In this document: piece after piece, positions 1-5,409 of the stretch | How positions within the stretch are numbered: position 1 is the stretch's first letter | How the letters are laid out: every line of letters begins with the position of its first letter | DNA from: Elusimicrobia bacterium RIFOXYB2_FULL_48_7 | GTDB lineage: Bacteria > Elusimicrobiota > Endomicrobiia > CG1-02-37-114 > XYA2-FULL-39-19 | Length of the DNA stretch: 13,440 nucleotides | Direction: 5' to 3' | Assembly (NCBI GenBank): GCA_001800495.1 | Contig: MGVM01000030.1 | Location: forward strand, 1 to 13,440 | Made by a program: the position numbers and the translations under genes | Notes under the pieces: generated by a model | Told to the model about the DNA's origin: nothing | Database searches by the model: none | Seen by the model: only the letters and a program-made list of their open reading frames with translations

Positions 1-331
1 AAGAGGTTTCCAGGCTGCCGGTGTCGTCATCAGGTTCGCCTCGCGGCTCTTCCTTCTCTGTTTTCTTGAGCAGGGAGTCCAAATCGTGCAGGTGCTTGAA
101 AGCGATCTCGATTTTTTTATTATCAGTGAGCTCGGCCAGCAGGTTTTCTATATTTTCTTTGTGGTGAAGCTTGATCCAGTTTGAAAAAAACTTGTTCGGC
201 ACCTGGATCGTGAACTTGTTTTCTTCAAGTGATACTGGAGATAACGGTTTTATCCACAAATCATAGGATTCCGGGCTAAGCTGTCTTTTGAGGTATTCCG
301 CGATTTTTTCCCAAATCTGGGCTGTTTCCAT
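1..331 (-). CDS. dnaA: Chromosomal replication initiator protein DnaA, N-terminal part (cut by window edge)
   Basis: DnaA is the AAA+ protein that binds DnaA boxes, melts the origin and loads the replicative helicase. Only the first 110 codons lie in the window; the gene runs off the left end. Reading leftwards from ATG at 331-329, residues 1-80 match the DnaA domain I fold: the start reads METAQIWEKIAEYLKRQLSP, followed by the family hallmarks SYDLWIKPL (residues 22-30) and VPNKFFSNWIK (44-54). This domain self-associates and contacts the helicase. Residues 88-110 are charged and low in complexity, as expected for linker domain II. The ATP-binding and DNA-binding domains are outside the window. 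The gene lies just downstream of a cluster of DnaA boxes and shares orientation with rsmA, which fits an origin-proximal, autoregulated dnaA. There is no clear Shine-Dalgarno; GTGGAA lies 6 nt before the ATG. Confidence 0.95.
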   Translation of the reverse strand, partial: METAQIWEKIAEYLKRQLSPESYDLWIKPLSPVSLEENKFTIQVPNKFFSNWIKLHHKENIENLLAELTDNKKIEIAFKHLHDLDSLLKKTEKEEPRGEPDDDTGSLETS

Positions 332-355
332 TGAGTTTCCACTTTTCGGCAAAAC

Positions 356-364
356 TTATCCACA
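356..364 (+). promoter_or_regulatory. DnaA box, perfect TTATCCACA
   Basis: Exact match to the high-affinity consensus DnaA box, 25 bp upstream of the dnaA start codon. It is the first of three boxes in the cluster. Confidence 0.85.
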
Positions 365-367
365 GAG

Positions 368-376
368 TTATCAACA
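368..376 (+). promoter_or_regulatory. DnaA box, one-mismatch TTATCAACA
   Basis: One mismatch from the consensus TTATCCACA, same orientation as the first box and starting 12 bp after it, close to one helical turn. Confidence 0.7.
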
Positions 377-378
377 GG

Positions 379-387
379 TGTGGATAA
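379..387 (-). promoter_or_regulatory. DnaA box, perfect, inverted
   Basis: TGTGGATAA on the plus strand is TTATCCACA on the minus strand. It faces the other two boxes and borders the AT-rich region. A further exact TTATCCACA at 250-258 lies inside the dnaA coding sequence, over the codons for LWIKP, and may reflect protein conservation rather than origin function. Confidence 0.8.
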
Positions 388-500
388 GTTACCAAATCTC
401 ATGTTAAATGTTAAATTTTAGCGTTATTTTACCAAGTTTTAGTATCTAATGTGGTCTTTTAAGGTTAGAAACAACCAATGATGACCAATAATTCATTGTA

Positions 501-1295
501 TCAAATTACAGTTTTCAAGTCAATAGCGAGGGAAATAAATTTGTCAAAGGGGATGTGTTCAGGCCTGATGCCGGGGTCTACCCCGTTTTTCACAAGGAGT
601 TCGGTTATCTGGTTCTTTGGCAGGATCAGGCCGGCGCTCATGGAATTAAGCACTGTTTTCCTGCGCTGGGAGAAGGCGGATTTGATCACCCTGTGGAAGA
701 GTTTTTCGGTTACCGGGTAACAGCGTTCCCGGGGTGTTTTCCTGGTGAATTTTATGACGGTGGAATCAACTTCAGGCACCGGGCTAAAAGAAGCCCTGCT
801 GACATCAAAAAGCTTCCCGGGTTGGGCGTGGAAAAGCACCATCAGCGTTAAAACGCCGTATTCCCGGCAGCCGGGGGCGGCTAGAATGCGTTCCCCCACC
901 TCTTTTTGCACCATGAACACGGCTGTTTGCCAGTTGTCATAAGAAAGCGCCAGGTTCAGGATGGGTGAAGTTATGTAATAAGGCAGGTTTGAGATGAATT
1001 TTACCGCGGAACCGGTCTGGGAGGCGGTTGGAATGGGCCAGCGCAGGAAATCCCTAGTGACAATTTCCACATTTTTGCAGTTTCCGAATTTTTCTTTTAG
1101 CTGGAAGGCGAGCCCGGGGTCGATTTCAACGCAGATGAGTTTTTTTACCAGCGGAGCAATGAGCCCTGTGAGGATTCCTTTGCCGGGGCCGATCTCTATC
1201 ACCGTATCTTCACAGGATAACTCGGCTGAACAGACGATATTTTCAGCCACGCTTTTATCAACCAGGAAATTCTGCCCGAGCCTTGTTGGTTTCAT
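501..1295 (-). CDS. rsmA: 16S rRNA (adenine(1518)-N6/adenine(1519)-N6)-dimethyltransferase RsmA/KsgA
   Basis: RsmA dimethylates two adjacent adenines in the 3' terminal hairpin of 16S rRNA, using S-adenosylmethionine, late in small-subunit assembly. The 264-residue product has normal family length and all the hallmarks in order: QNFLVDKSVAENIV near residue 8, the SAM-binding glycine loop VIEIGPGKG (about 32-40), the catalytic NLPYYITSPI (about 103-112), VQKEVGERI, then FSPVPEVDSTV and FSQRRKT in the C-terminal domain. The ATG at 1295-1293 is chosen because a near-consensus promoter (TTGACT, 17 nt, TATAAT) ends exactly 6 nt before it and no Shine-Dalgarno is present, so the message should be leaderless. 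It is transcribed toward the candidate origin and dnaA, and no clear terminator follows it. Confidence 0.96.
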   Translation of the reverse strand: MKPTRLGQNFLVDKSVAENIVCSAELSCEDTVIEIGPGKGILTGLIAPLVKKLICVEIDPGLAFQLKEKFGNCKNVEIVTRDFLRWPIPTASQTGSAVKFISNLPYYITSPILNLALSYDNWQTAVFMVQKEVGERILAAPGCREYGVLTLMVLFHAQPGKLFDVSRASFSPVPEVDSTVIKFTRKTPRERCYPVTEKLFHRVIKSAFSQRRKTVLNSMSAGLILPKNQITELLVKNGVDPGIRPEHIPFDKFISLAIDLKTVI

Positions 1296-1301
1296 TTTTA
1301 A

Positions 1302-1330
1302 ATTATATACGTTTGATCTCTTTTAGTCAA
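1302..1330 (-). promoter_or_regulatory. Sigma-70-type promoter of rsmA (leaderless start)
   Basis: On the minus strand TTGACT (1330-1325), a 17 nt spacer and TATAAT (1307-1302). Six bases separate the -10 element from the rsmA ATG, so transcription should begin at or next to the start codon. Confidence 0.75.
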
Positions 1331-1352
1331 ATTTACCCCTGTTACAAAAGCC

Positions 1353-1381
1353 TTGATTTTTCTTAAATTGGGTGTTATACT
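1353..1381 (+). promoter_or_regulatory. Putative promoter of the fibre-protein gene, extended -10
   Basis: TTGATT (1353-1358), 17 nt, TATACT (1376-1381), with the extended -10 dinucleotide TG at 1373-1374. It is divergent from the rsmA promoter and would start an mRNA near 1388, giving about 200 nt of 5' leader before the gene at 1594. A second TATAAT at 1555-1560 lacks a good -35. Confidence 0.5.
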
Positions 1382-1387
1382 TATAAT

Positions 1388-1593
1388 AGATAGTTGCTAT
1401 GTGAAACCGCACGAAGGTTCCCTATATGTTAATAACAAAGCAAGCAAGCAAGCAAGTTACTTCCAGGCTTAATTGCTTTTGTCCCGCCGTAGAATATGCC
1501 GGTCCATAAACAAAATAAAAATATTTTGAAAATATTCGGAACTTAAACGTCTAATATAATAAGGAAGCAAAATATAATCGGAGGTACAAAACC
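1388..1593 (+). other. Long 5' leader with tetranucleotide repeat, palindrome and tiny ORF
   Basis: This non-coding stretch lies between the likely start of transcription and the fibre gene. It holds an AAGC tetranucleotide tract (1438-1456), a possible stem ACAAAGCAA (1435-1443) with TTGCTTTTGT (1473-1482), and a perfect AT palindrome, AATATTTT-G-AAAATATT (1520-1536). An in-frame 27-codon ORF, ATG 1426 to TAA 1509, spans the tetranucleotide tract and has a weak AAGG upstream (1414-1417). I see no match to a riboswitch class I know. The fibre gene itself has a clear GGAGG at 1580-1584. Confidence 0.4.
1438..1456 (+). repeat. AAGC tetranucleotide tandem repeat, 4.75 copies
   Basis: AAGC is repeated four times, followed by AAG, in the leader of the surface/fibre gene. 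Such tracts can change length by slipped-strand mispairing. Confidence 0.85.
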
Positions 1594-3000
1594 ATGTCAG
1601 ACGAACCATTATTATCAAAAGGCAGCGATCTAAACGCGTACGTAGGAACCGCTGCAAACACAAGCAGTTTATACTTATCAAGTGGCGGTACAAATGTTGG
1701 AATAGGTATAACGGCGCCGACAGTAAAATTAACTGTGAAAGTAGGGGACACAGTGCAAATAGCGCAATTTTTATCAGAACATGCCACAAATAACGAAATA
1801 TTTATCGGACAAGAAATTTCAGCAGACCATTGCACTGTTCTGGGATTTAATCATGCGGCGGATATTGCCTATATGCAGGTAGGTGGAGACAATCAGGGAA
1901 CAGGAATAGTTATAAAAAAAGGTGGTTATGTGGGTATTGGAAATACAAATCCAAGCAAGTTTTTAACAGTACAGGCGGATTTCGGAGCAAATACTTATGG
2001 TGACATCTTGTCTCTTGAACAATATTCTGGTGGATCAGGCGCCGGCGCAGGAATGAGGTTTAGATCATATATTTCAGGAGGCGGCCATACAGCTGCAAGA
2101 ATAAAAGGCGTAGATGCCGGGAATTACAAGGGAGATTTAGCCTTTGAAGTAAGCAACCAGGTTGCGCTTGGTGATACCACAACCGAAGCAATCAGAGTAA
2201 AAGGTGACGGAAAGGTTGGAATAGGGACAAGTATTCCGGGAGAAAAATTACAGGTAAACGGTAATATCAAGCTGGTTTCAGGGAATATTATCCTTAACGG
2301 CAATTGGCTTTCCGGTGATGGCGGGAATGAAGGTGTTTTTATTGATTCTGCTGGAAAGGTCGGGATCGGGACAAGCGCTCCATCGGTTAGATTTCAAGTA
2401 AATTCGTCAGGTGATGGAGATGGTATTAGGCTTCTCGACAATGCAGCACATGGTATGGGAGAAATTATGCAAGACAACACCTCTTATAATCATGGCGAGT
2501 TCAATCTCTATTATTACACTGGATCATATGTAGTCAAAACAATAAAAATGAATGGTTATGGTGAAAGCTATATAAATCCTCCATCACCTGTTGTGTATGG
2601 CTTAACTATTGGAGCCACAACTGCTGCCTTTGCTTCAAAATTATATGTCAAAGGATATAACGATACCTCAAGCAACTACGCTTTTGTGGCAGTGGATTCT
2701 TCTGATAATCCAATTATATTCGCACGCAATGATGGAAAGGTGGGGATTGGCAATACAAGCCTTTCCATTGACGAAAAGCTACACGTATATGGAAATATTA
2801 AAATCGAAACAGGCAGTGTATTGAAGATCGGTAGCAATCAGGTTGTTGGGGCACAACAGAGCGCTATATCAAATGCCACTACAACTTACGCCGTAGGTTC
2901 TTTTGGAGCTACAAGCGATGCTCTTAATGAATTAGGGACGAAAATTAATAGTATTCTTAATGCGCTTAGACCAACAGGGCATGGTTTGATAGCTAGCTAA
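1594..3000 (+). CDS. Phage-like fibre protein with GIGT-type repeats
   Basis: A 468-residue protein, rich in Gly, Asn, Thr and Ser, with no signal peptide or membrane segment. Five clear copies of a VGIGxTxP-like motif start at residues 35, 113, 208, 256 and 383, most followed by a K-L-x-V strand such as GEKLQVNGNIKL; a degenerate copy lies near 335. Such repeats are common in phage tail fibres and other trimeric beta-rich fibres. The last 30 residues (ALNELGTKINSILNALRP, then GHGLIAS) resemble the C-termini of phage head- or tail-fibre proteins. No peptidase S74 chaperone domain is visible. The start is set by GGAGG 9 nt upstream. The gene is followed by a strong terminator and then by a barrel protein and a glycosyltransferase. 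It is probably a structural or receptor-binding fibre of phage origin; an exported surface adhesin is less likely because no signal sequence is seen. Confidence 0.7.
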   Translation: MSDEPLLSKGSDLNAYVGTAANTSSLYLSSGGTNVGIGITAPTVKLTVKVGDTVQIAQFLSEHATNNEIFIGQEISADHCTVLGFNHAADIAYMQVGGDNQGTGIVIKKGGYVGIGNTNPSKFLTVQADFGANTYGDILSLEQYSGGSGAGAGMRFRSYISGGGHTAARIKGVDAGNYKGDLAFEVSNQVALGDTTTEAIRVKGDGKVGIGTSIPGEKLQVNGNIKLVSGNIILNGNWLSGDGGNEGVFIDSAGKVGIGTSAPSVRFQVNSSGDGDGIRLLDNAAHGMGEIMQDNTSYNHGEFNLYYYTGSYVVKTIKMNGYGESYINPPSPVVYGLTIGATTAAFASKLYVKGYNDTSSNYAFVAVDSSDNPIIFARNDGKVGIGNTSLSIDEKLHVYGNIKIETGSVLKIGSNQVVGAQQSAISNATTTYAVGSFGATSDALNELGTKINSILNALRPTGHGLIAS

Positions 3001-3010
3001 TTAAGTCAGG

Positions 3011-3050
3011 AACAGATGCTCATAGATTATTATCTATGAGCATCTGTTTT
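3011..3050 (+). terminator. Strong intrinsic terminator hairpin after the fibre gene
   Basis: A perfect 17-bp stem (3011-3027 with 3032-3048) closes on the 4-nt loop TATT, and a TTTT tract ends the arm. It begins 10 nt after the fibre stop codon. The T tract is short, so some read-through into the next gene is possible. Confidence 0.8.
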
Positions 3051-3069
3051 CGCTAAGGGGGATAAAAAA

Positions 3070-3735
3070 ATGAAAAATATTATTAGAAAATTAATACTAT
3101 CGATTTCTATTCTTTCTTGTTTTCAAATCGTTCATGCAATGGATTTTTCAGAAAATGATAAAGAAAAATTAGAATTTTACTTTCTTTATAATTATCGGGA
3201 TATGAATAACGAACAACAATGGAGCTTTTCATCCCGTACAGCAGAAACTAATAAGCATGCGATACAAACTGTGGGCATGGGATTTAAATACTTTCCTCAA
3301 CAAAAATATTTCTTTGATTTATCTCACAGGACATTGTTTTTTATGCCTGAAATAGGAAGTGTAACCAATATTACTTATGATACTACAGATATTTCGGTTC
3401 TCGCTAGTTTGGATACCTATTTATTAACAGTAAATTATTGCTACGAAGTAAGAAAGAACTTAAAACTTTTTGCAGGCCTTGGAGAAACATTTAATAAAAT
3501 AGAATTTAATCAAGCTAATCGATCTGCTGGAGGCCCACCGCTTGATACTAATTTTAATACCTGGATTATCCGTATGGGTGGAGAATACAAATTGACTAAA
3601 AGGATGTCAATTAATTTTATAGTAGGGTATGAAGAAGCAAAATCTATGGAAATCACTTATCTTAAAAGTTATGTATTTAAATACAATTATTCTAGTCCAT
3701 ATTTCATTGAGCCGTCAATATCGTTTGAGTTTTAA
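3070..3735 (+). CDS. Secreted outer-membrane beta-barrel-like protein, unknown function
   Basis: A 221-residue protein with a classic signal peptide: residues 1-23 have basic residues, a hydrophobic core and probable cleavage after VHA. The mature part shows alternating, aromatic-rich strands (KLEFYFLYNYRD, QTVGMGFKYFP, LLTVNYCYEV, KLFAGLGETF, IIRMGGEYKL, MSINFIVGYEEA). It ends in SISFEF, a terminal phenylalanine typical of BAM-assembled outer-membrane barrels. Size and pattern suggest a small 8-strand barrel of the OmpA/OmpW-like outer-membrane type, but I do not recognise a specific family. The start is supported by AAGGGGG 8 nt upstream. The gene is markedly AT-rich compared with rsmA and the efflux genes, suggesting acquisition from elsewhere. 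No promoter fits between the terminator and the start, so it may depend on read-through or a promoter inside the fibre gene. Confidence 0.65.
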   Translation: MKNIIRKLILSISILSCFQIVHAMDFSENDKEKLEFYFLYNYRDMNNEQQWSFSSRTAETNKHAIQTVGMGFKYFPQQKYFFDLSHRTLFFMPEIGSVTNITYDTTDISVLASLDTYLLTVNYCYEVRKNLKLFAGLGETFNKIEFNQANRSAGGPPLDTNFNTWIIRMGGEYKLTKRMSINFIVGYEEAKSMEITYLKSYVFKYNYSSPYFIEPSISFEF

Positions 3736-3761
3736 ATTACAAATAAAAAAGGAGAATACTT

Positions 3762-4463
3762 ATGTGGTCAAATAGAAGGGTGATATTTTGTTTAACGGGG
3801 AGCAATTTCAGCGGGAAGTTCCTGGATTGCTGGACAACCCTGGTGAGCTACTGCCTGCAAAACAAAATTGAAATAGTGGTAAACCGCAGGGAATCCTGCA
3901 ATATTTATTATGTGCGAAATATGTGCCTGGGAGCGGATGTCAGCCGCGGGGAGAACCAGAAGCCGTTTGACGGCAAGATTGATTACACCCACCTGATGTG
4001 GATAGATTCGGATATCCTGTTTTCGCCCAGGGAATTCCAGAAATTGCTGGATGATGATAAAGATATAGTTTCAGGGATATATATGATGGATAATGGCCAA
4101 CAGTTTGCAACGGTGAAGGAATGGGATGAGGAATATTTTAAGAAGAATGGGGGGTTTCAGTTTTTGACGCCGGAAGATATAAAAAGAGCCGATGAATCGG
4201 CAACAAAGAACGGAGCCAATAAATTGGCAACTACAGAATTATTAGAAGTGGCGTATACAGGATTCGGGTTTATGATGATAAAGAAAGGCGTGTTTGAAAG
4301 CATGACCTATCCGTGGTTCAGGCCTATTGAAAAGAAAATAGGTGATATGGTTGATTTTACGATGGAAGACGTTGCGTTCTGCCTGCGGGCCAAGGAAGCG
4401 GGTTTTAAGGTGCATATTGACCCTCTTGTGCGCGTGGGCCATGAAAAGAAGATAGTACTCTAA
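3762..4463 (+). CDS. GT-A-fold glycosyltransferase-like protein
   Basis: A 233-residue soluble protein that looks like a small family-2-type glycosyltransferase, transferring a sugar from a nucleotide-sugar donor. Evidence: an N-terminal strand VIFCLTGSN (residues 7-15), a DxD-type metal and nucleotide-sugar motif WIDSDILF (80-87, Asp82 and Asp84), the following DIVSGIYMM (101-109), the acidic pair in MEDVAFCLRAKEAGF (201-215, likely catalytic base region), and His227 in VGHEK, a common third metal ligand. There is no signal peptide or membrane segment. AAAGGAG 7 nt upstream fixes the start. It lies 26 nt after the barrel gene and ends 3 nt from the convergent Spy-like gene. Short glycosyltransferases of this kind occur in phage genomes and polysaccharide loci; the acceptor is unknown, and modification of the nearby fibre or surface glycans is a guess. 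Confidence 0.7.
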   Translation: MWSNRRVIFCLTGSNFSGKFLDCWTTLVSYCLQNKIEIVVNRRESCNIYYVRNMCLGADVSRGENQKPFDGKIDYTHLMWIDSDILFSPREFQKLLDDDKDIVSGIYMMDNGQQFATVKEWDEEYFKKNGGFQFLTPEDIKRADESATKNGANKLATTELLEVAYTGFGFMMIKKGVFESMTYPWFRPIEKKIGDMVDFTMEDVAFCLRAKEAGFKVHIDPLVRVGHEKKIVL

Positions 4464-4466
4464 AGT

Positions 4467-4919
4467 TTACCGGCGGAGGGGGACGATATCGTTCATTCCC
4501 CTGCCTTTCATGGTTTTTTCCTTTCCCTCTTTTGCTGCCCTTGCTTCGTGCCTCTTGCGGATCTCTTCAAATTTGGTTTTCTGGGCATCGTTCAGGATCG
4601 CTTTGATCTCCTGGTCCATTTTTCCTTTGATTTCCTGGAATTTTACGCGTACCGTTTTGGCCATGGCATCCATTTCTTCCTTGTGCTTCTTGAAAATAGG
4701 CCCGAGTTTGTCTTTTTGTTCCTGTGTGAGCGAGAGTTTTTTACTCATGCGGTCCATCATGTGGGTTTCAACCCATTTTTCCTGTTTCTGGTTCATTCTC
4801 ATCGGGAATGGCAGCATTTTATGGAATACCATCACCCTGTCAGCGAGCATTCCGCATGCCACCCCCACGATAAATATGACTACCGCCAGAATTATGCCCG
4901 TGCTTTTTGATTTAATCAC
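4467..4919 (-). CDS. Membrane-anchored Spy/CpxP/CnrX-like LTxxQ protein (Metal_resist type)
   Basis: A 150-residue protein with one N-terminal membrane anchor (GIILAVVIFIVGVACGMLA, about residues 8-26) and a highly charged helical periplasmic part. The LTQEQ motif (about 64-68) and a second helix pair rich in Lys and Glu are typical of the Spy/CpxP/heavy-metal-resistance superfamily, which includes periplasmic chaperones and the metal sensor CnrX. A Met/His-rich segment (PMRMNQ and ETHMMDRM) could bind metal. It is third in an overlapping sigma/anti-sigma operon, so it probably helps sense envelope stress or metals and controls the anti-sigma factor. Start: GTG at 4919 overlaps the anti-sigma stop by 8 nt and sits 3 nt after a run of G, the same arrangement as the anti-sigma start. 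ATG at 4931 is an alternative, giving 154 residues. Confidence 0.75.
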   Translation of the reverse strand: MIKSKSTGIILAVVIFIVGVACGMLADRVMVFHKMLPFPMRMNQKQEKWVETHMMDRMSKKLSLTQEQKDKLGPIFKKHKEEMDAMAKTVRVKFQEIKGKMDQEIKAILNDAQKTKFEEIRKRHEARAAKEGKEKTMKGRGMNDIVPLRR

Positions 4920-5409
4920 GATCCCCCCCATCGCTTGCCATTGCCAGCGAAATAACGTCGTCTTCAGATATTTTTGATTCAACAAACACCTTTTTTTCCA
5001 CGCTTCCCGAAGTGCTTTGAAGCAGGTAATCCTCGGTTGTCAGGTTGTTATTGCTGGAATACGTTGAATACGTGTTCAGCAGGACGATTCCCGTAAAAAA
5101 CAGCATTAGGAACGAGCCCGCAAGCGCCACTTTCCTGGCGACTGGGGTGAAATCGGCATAGGAAAAAGCCCGGGAGTTAATTTCCCTTATTCTGGCGGAA
5201 AGCCGTGTTTCAAAAAACGGAAGCCCGGCCGGGTTTTCAGCGGCTGGTGTGCCATAAGAAAGTATTTCCTTTATTTTTTTCAGGTAACCCAGCTCTTTGG
5301 CGCAATCGGGGCAGATGTTCAGATGATTGAGCGCCTGGCTCTTTTCTTCATCGCCGAGCTCTTTGTCAAGATAGGCTGACAACAGTAGTTTTGCTTTTTT
5401 GCAGTTCAT
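4912..5409 (-). CDS. Zinc-finger anti-sigma factor, single-pass membrane protein
   Basis: A 165-residue anti-sigma factor expected to hold the adjacent ECF sigma factor inactive at the inner membrane. Its N-terminal cytoplasmic domain has the zinc-binding anti-sigma (ZAS) pattern: Cys3, then His29-x3-Cys33-x2-Cys36 in NHLNICPDCAKEL. A single membrane span follows at about residues 93-113 (KVALAGSFLMLFFTGIVLL), and then a short periplasmic tail of about 50 residues where signals or proteases would act. ATG at 5409 has a six-G run 3 nt upstream. It overlaps the end of the sigma gene by 44 nt and the Spy-like gene by 8 nt, so translation is almost certainly coupled and the three proteins are made together. 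Confidence 0.88.
   Translation of the reverse strand: MNCKKAKLLLSAYLDKELGDEEKSQALNHLNICPDCAKELGYLKKIKEILSYGTPAAENPAGLPFFETRLSARIREINSRAFSYADFTPVARKVALAGSFLMLFFTGIVLLNTYSTYSSNNNLTTEDYLLQSTSGSVEKKVFVESKISEDDVISLAMASDGGDRD

Larger units (their letters stand above)
332..500. other. Candidate replication origin (oriC) between rsmA and dnaA
   Basis: This 169 bp gap has no convincing gene. Its dnaA-proximal end carries three DnaA-box matches within 32 bp: TTATCCACA at 356-364, TTATCAACA at 368-376 and, inverted, TGTGGATAA at 379-387. The rest (about 388-500) is strongly AT-rich and could be the unwinding element; it includes the tandem 7-mer ATGTTAA twice (401-414). A box cluster beside an AT-rich stretch immediately upstream of dnaA is the standard bacterial oriC arrangement. 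I could not find a convincing DnaA-trio run. A weak dnaA promoter may overlap the boxes (minus strand TTAACA at 414-409 and TAACTT at 391-386, 17 nt apart), which would allow autorepression; that part is speculative. Confidence 0.75.

Noticed and set aside
388..500. DnaA-trio element in the candidate origin
   Set aside because: I looked for runs of the TAG-type triplet next to the boxes and found no convincing series, so none is annotated.
1438..1456. AAGC tract as a CRISPR-like array
   Set aside because: Units are 4 nt with no spacers; this is a simple microsatellite.
1388..1593. c-di-GMP or other riboswitch in the fibre-gene leader
   Set aside because: AACCGCACGAAGGTT and AAAGC-rich segments recall GEMM-type motifs, but the conserved core and the required pairing order are absent.
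1469..1835. Two minus-strand ORFs antisense to the fibre gene and its leader
   Set aside because: No recognisable motifs and no ribosome-binding site; the plus-strand fibre gene explains this region.
1594..4463. Complete prophage
   Set aside because: Only a fibre-like gene and a glycosyltransferase of phage type are present; no integrase, terminase, capsid, portal or attachment-site repeats were found.
4510..4977. Plus-strand ORFs opposite the Spy-like gene
   Set aside because: They are antisense shadows; the minus-strand frame has a membrane anchor, LTxxQ motif and operon context.
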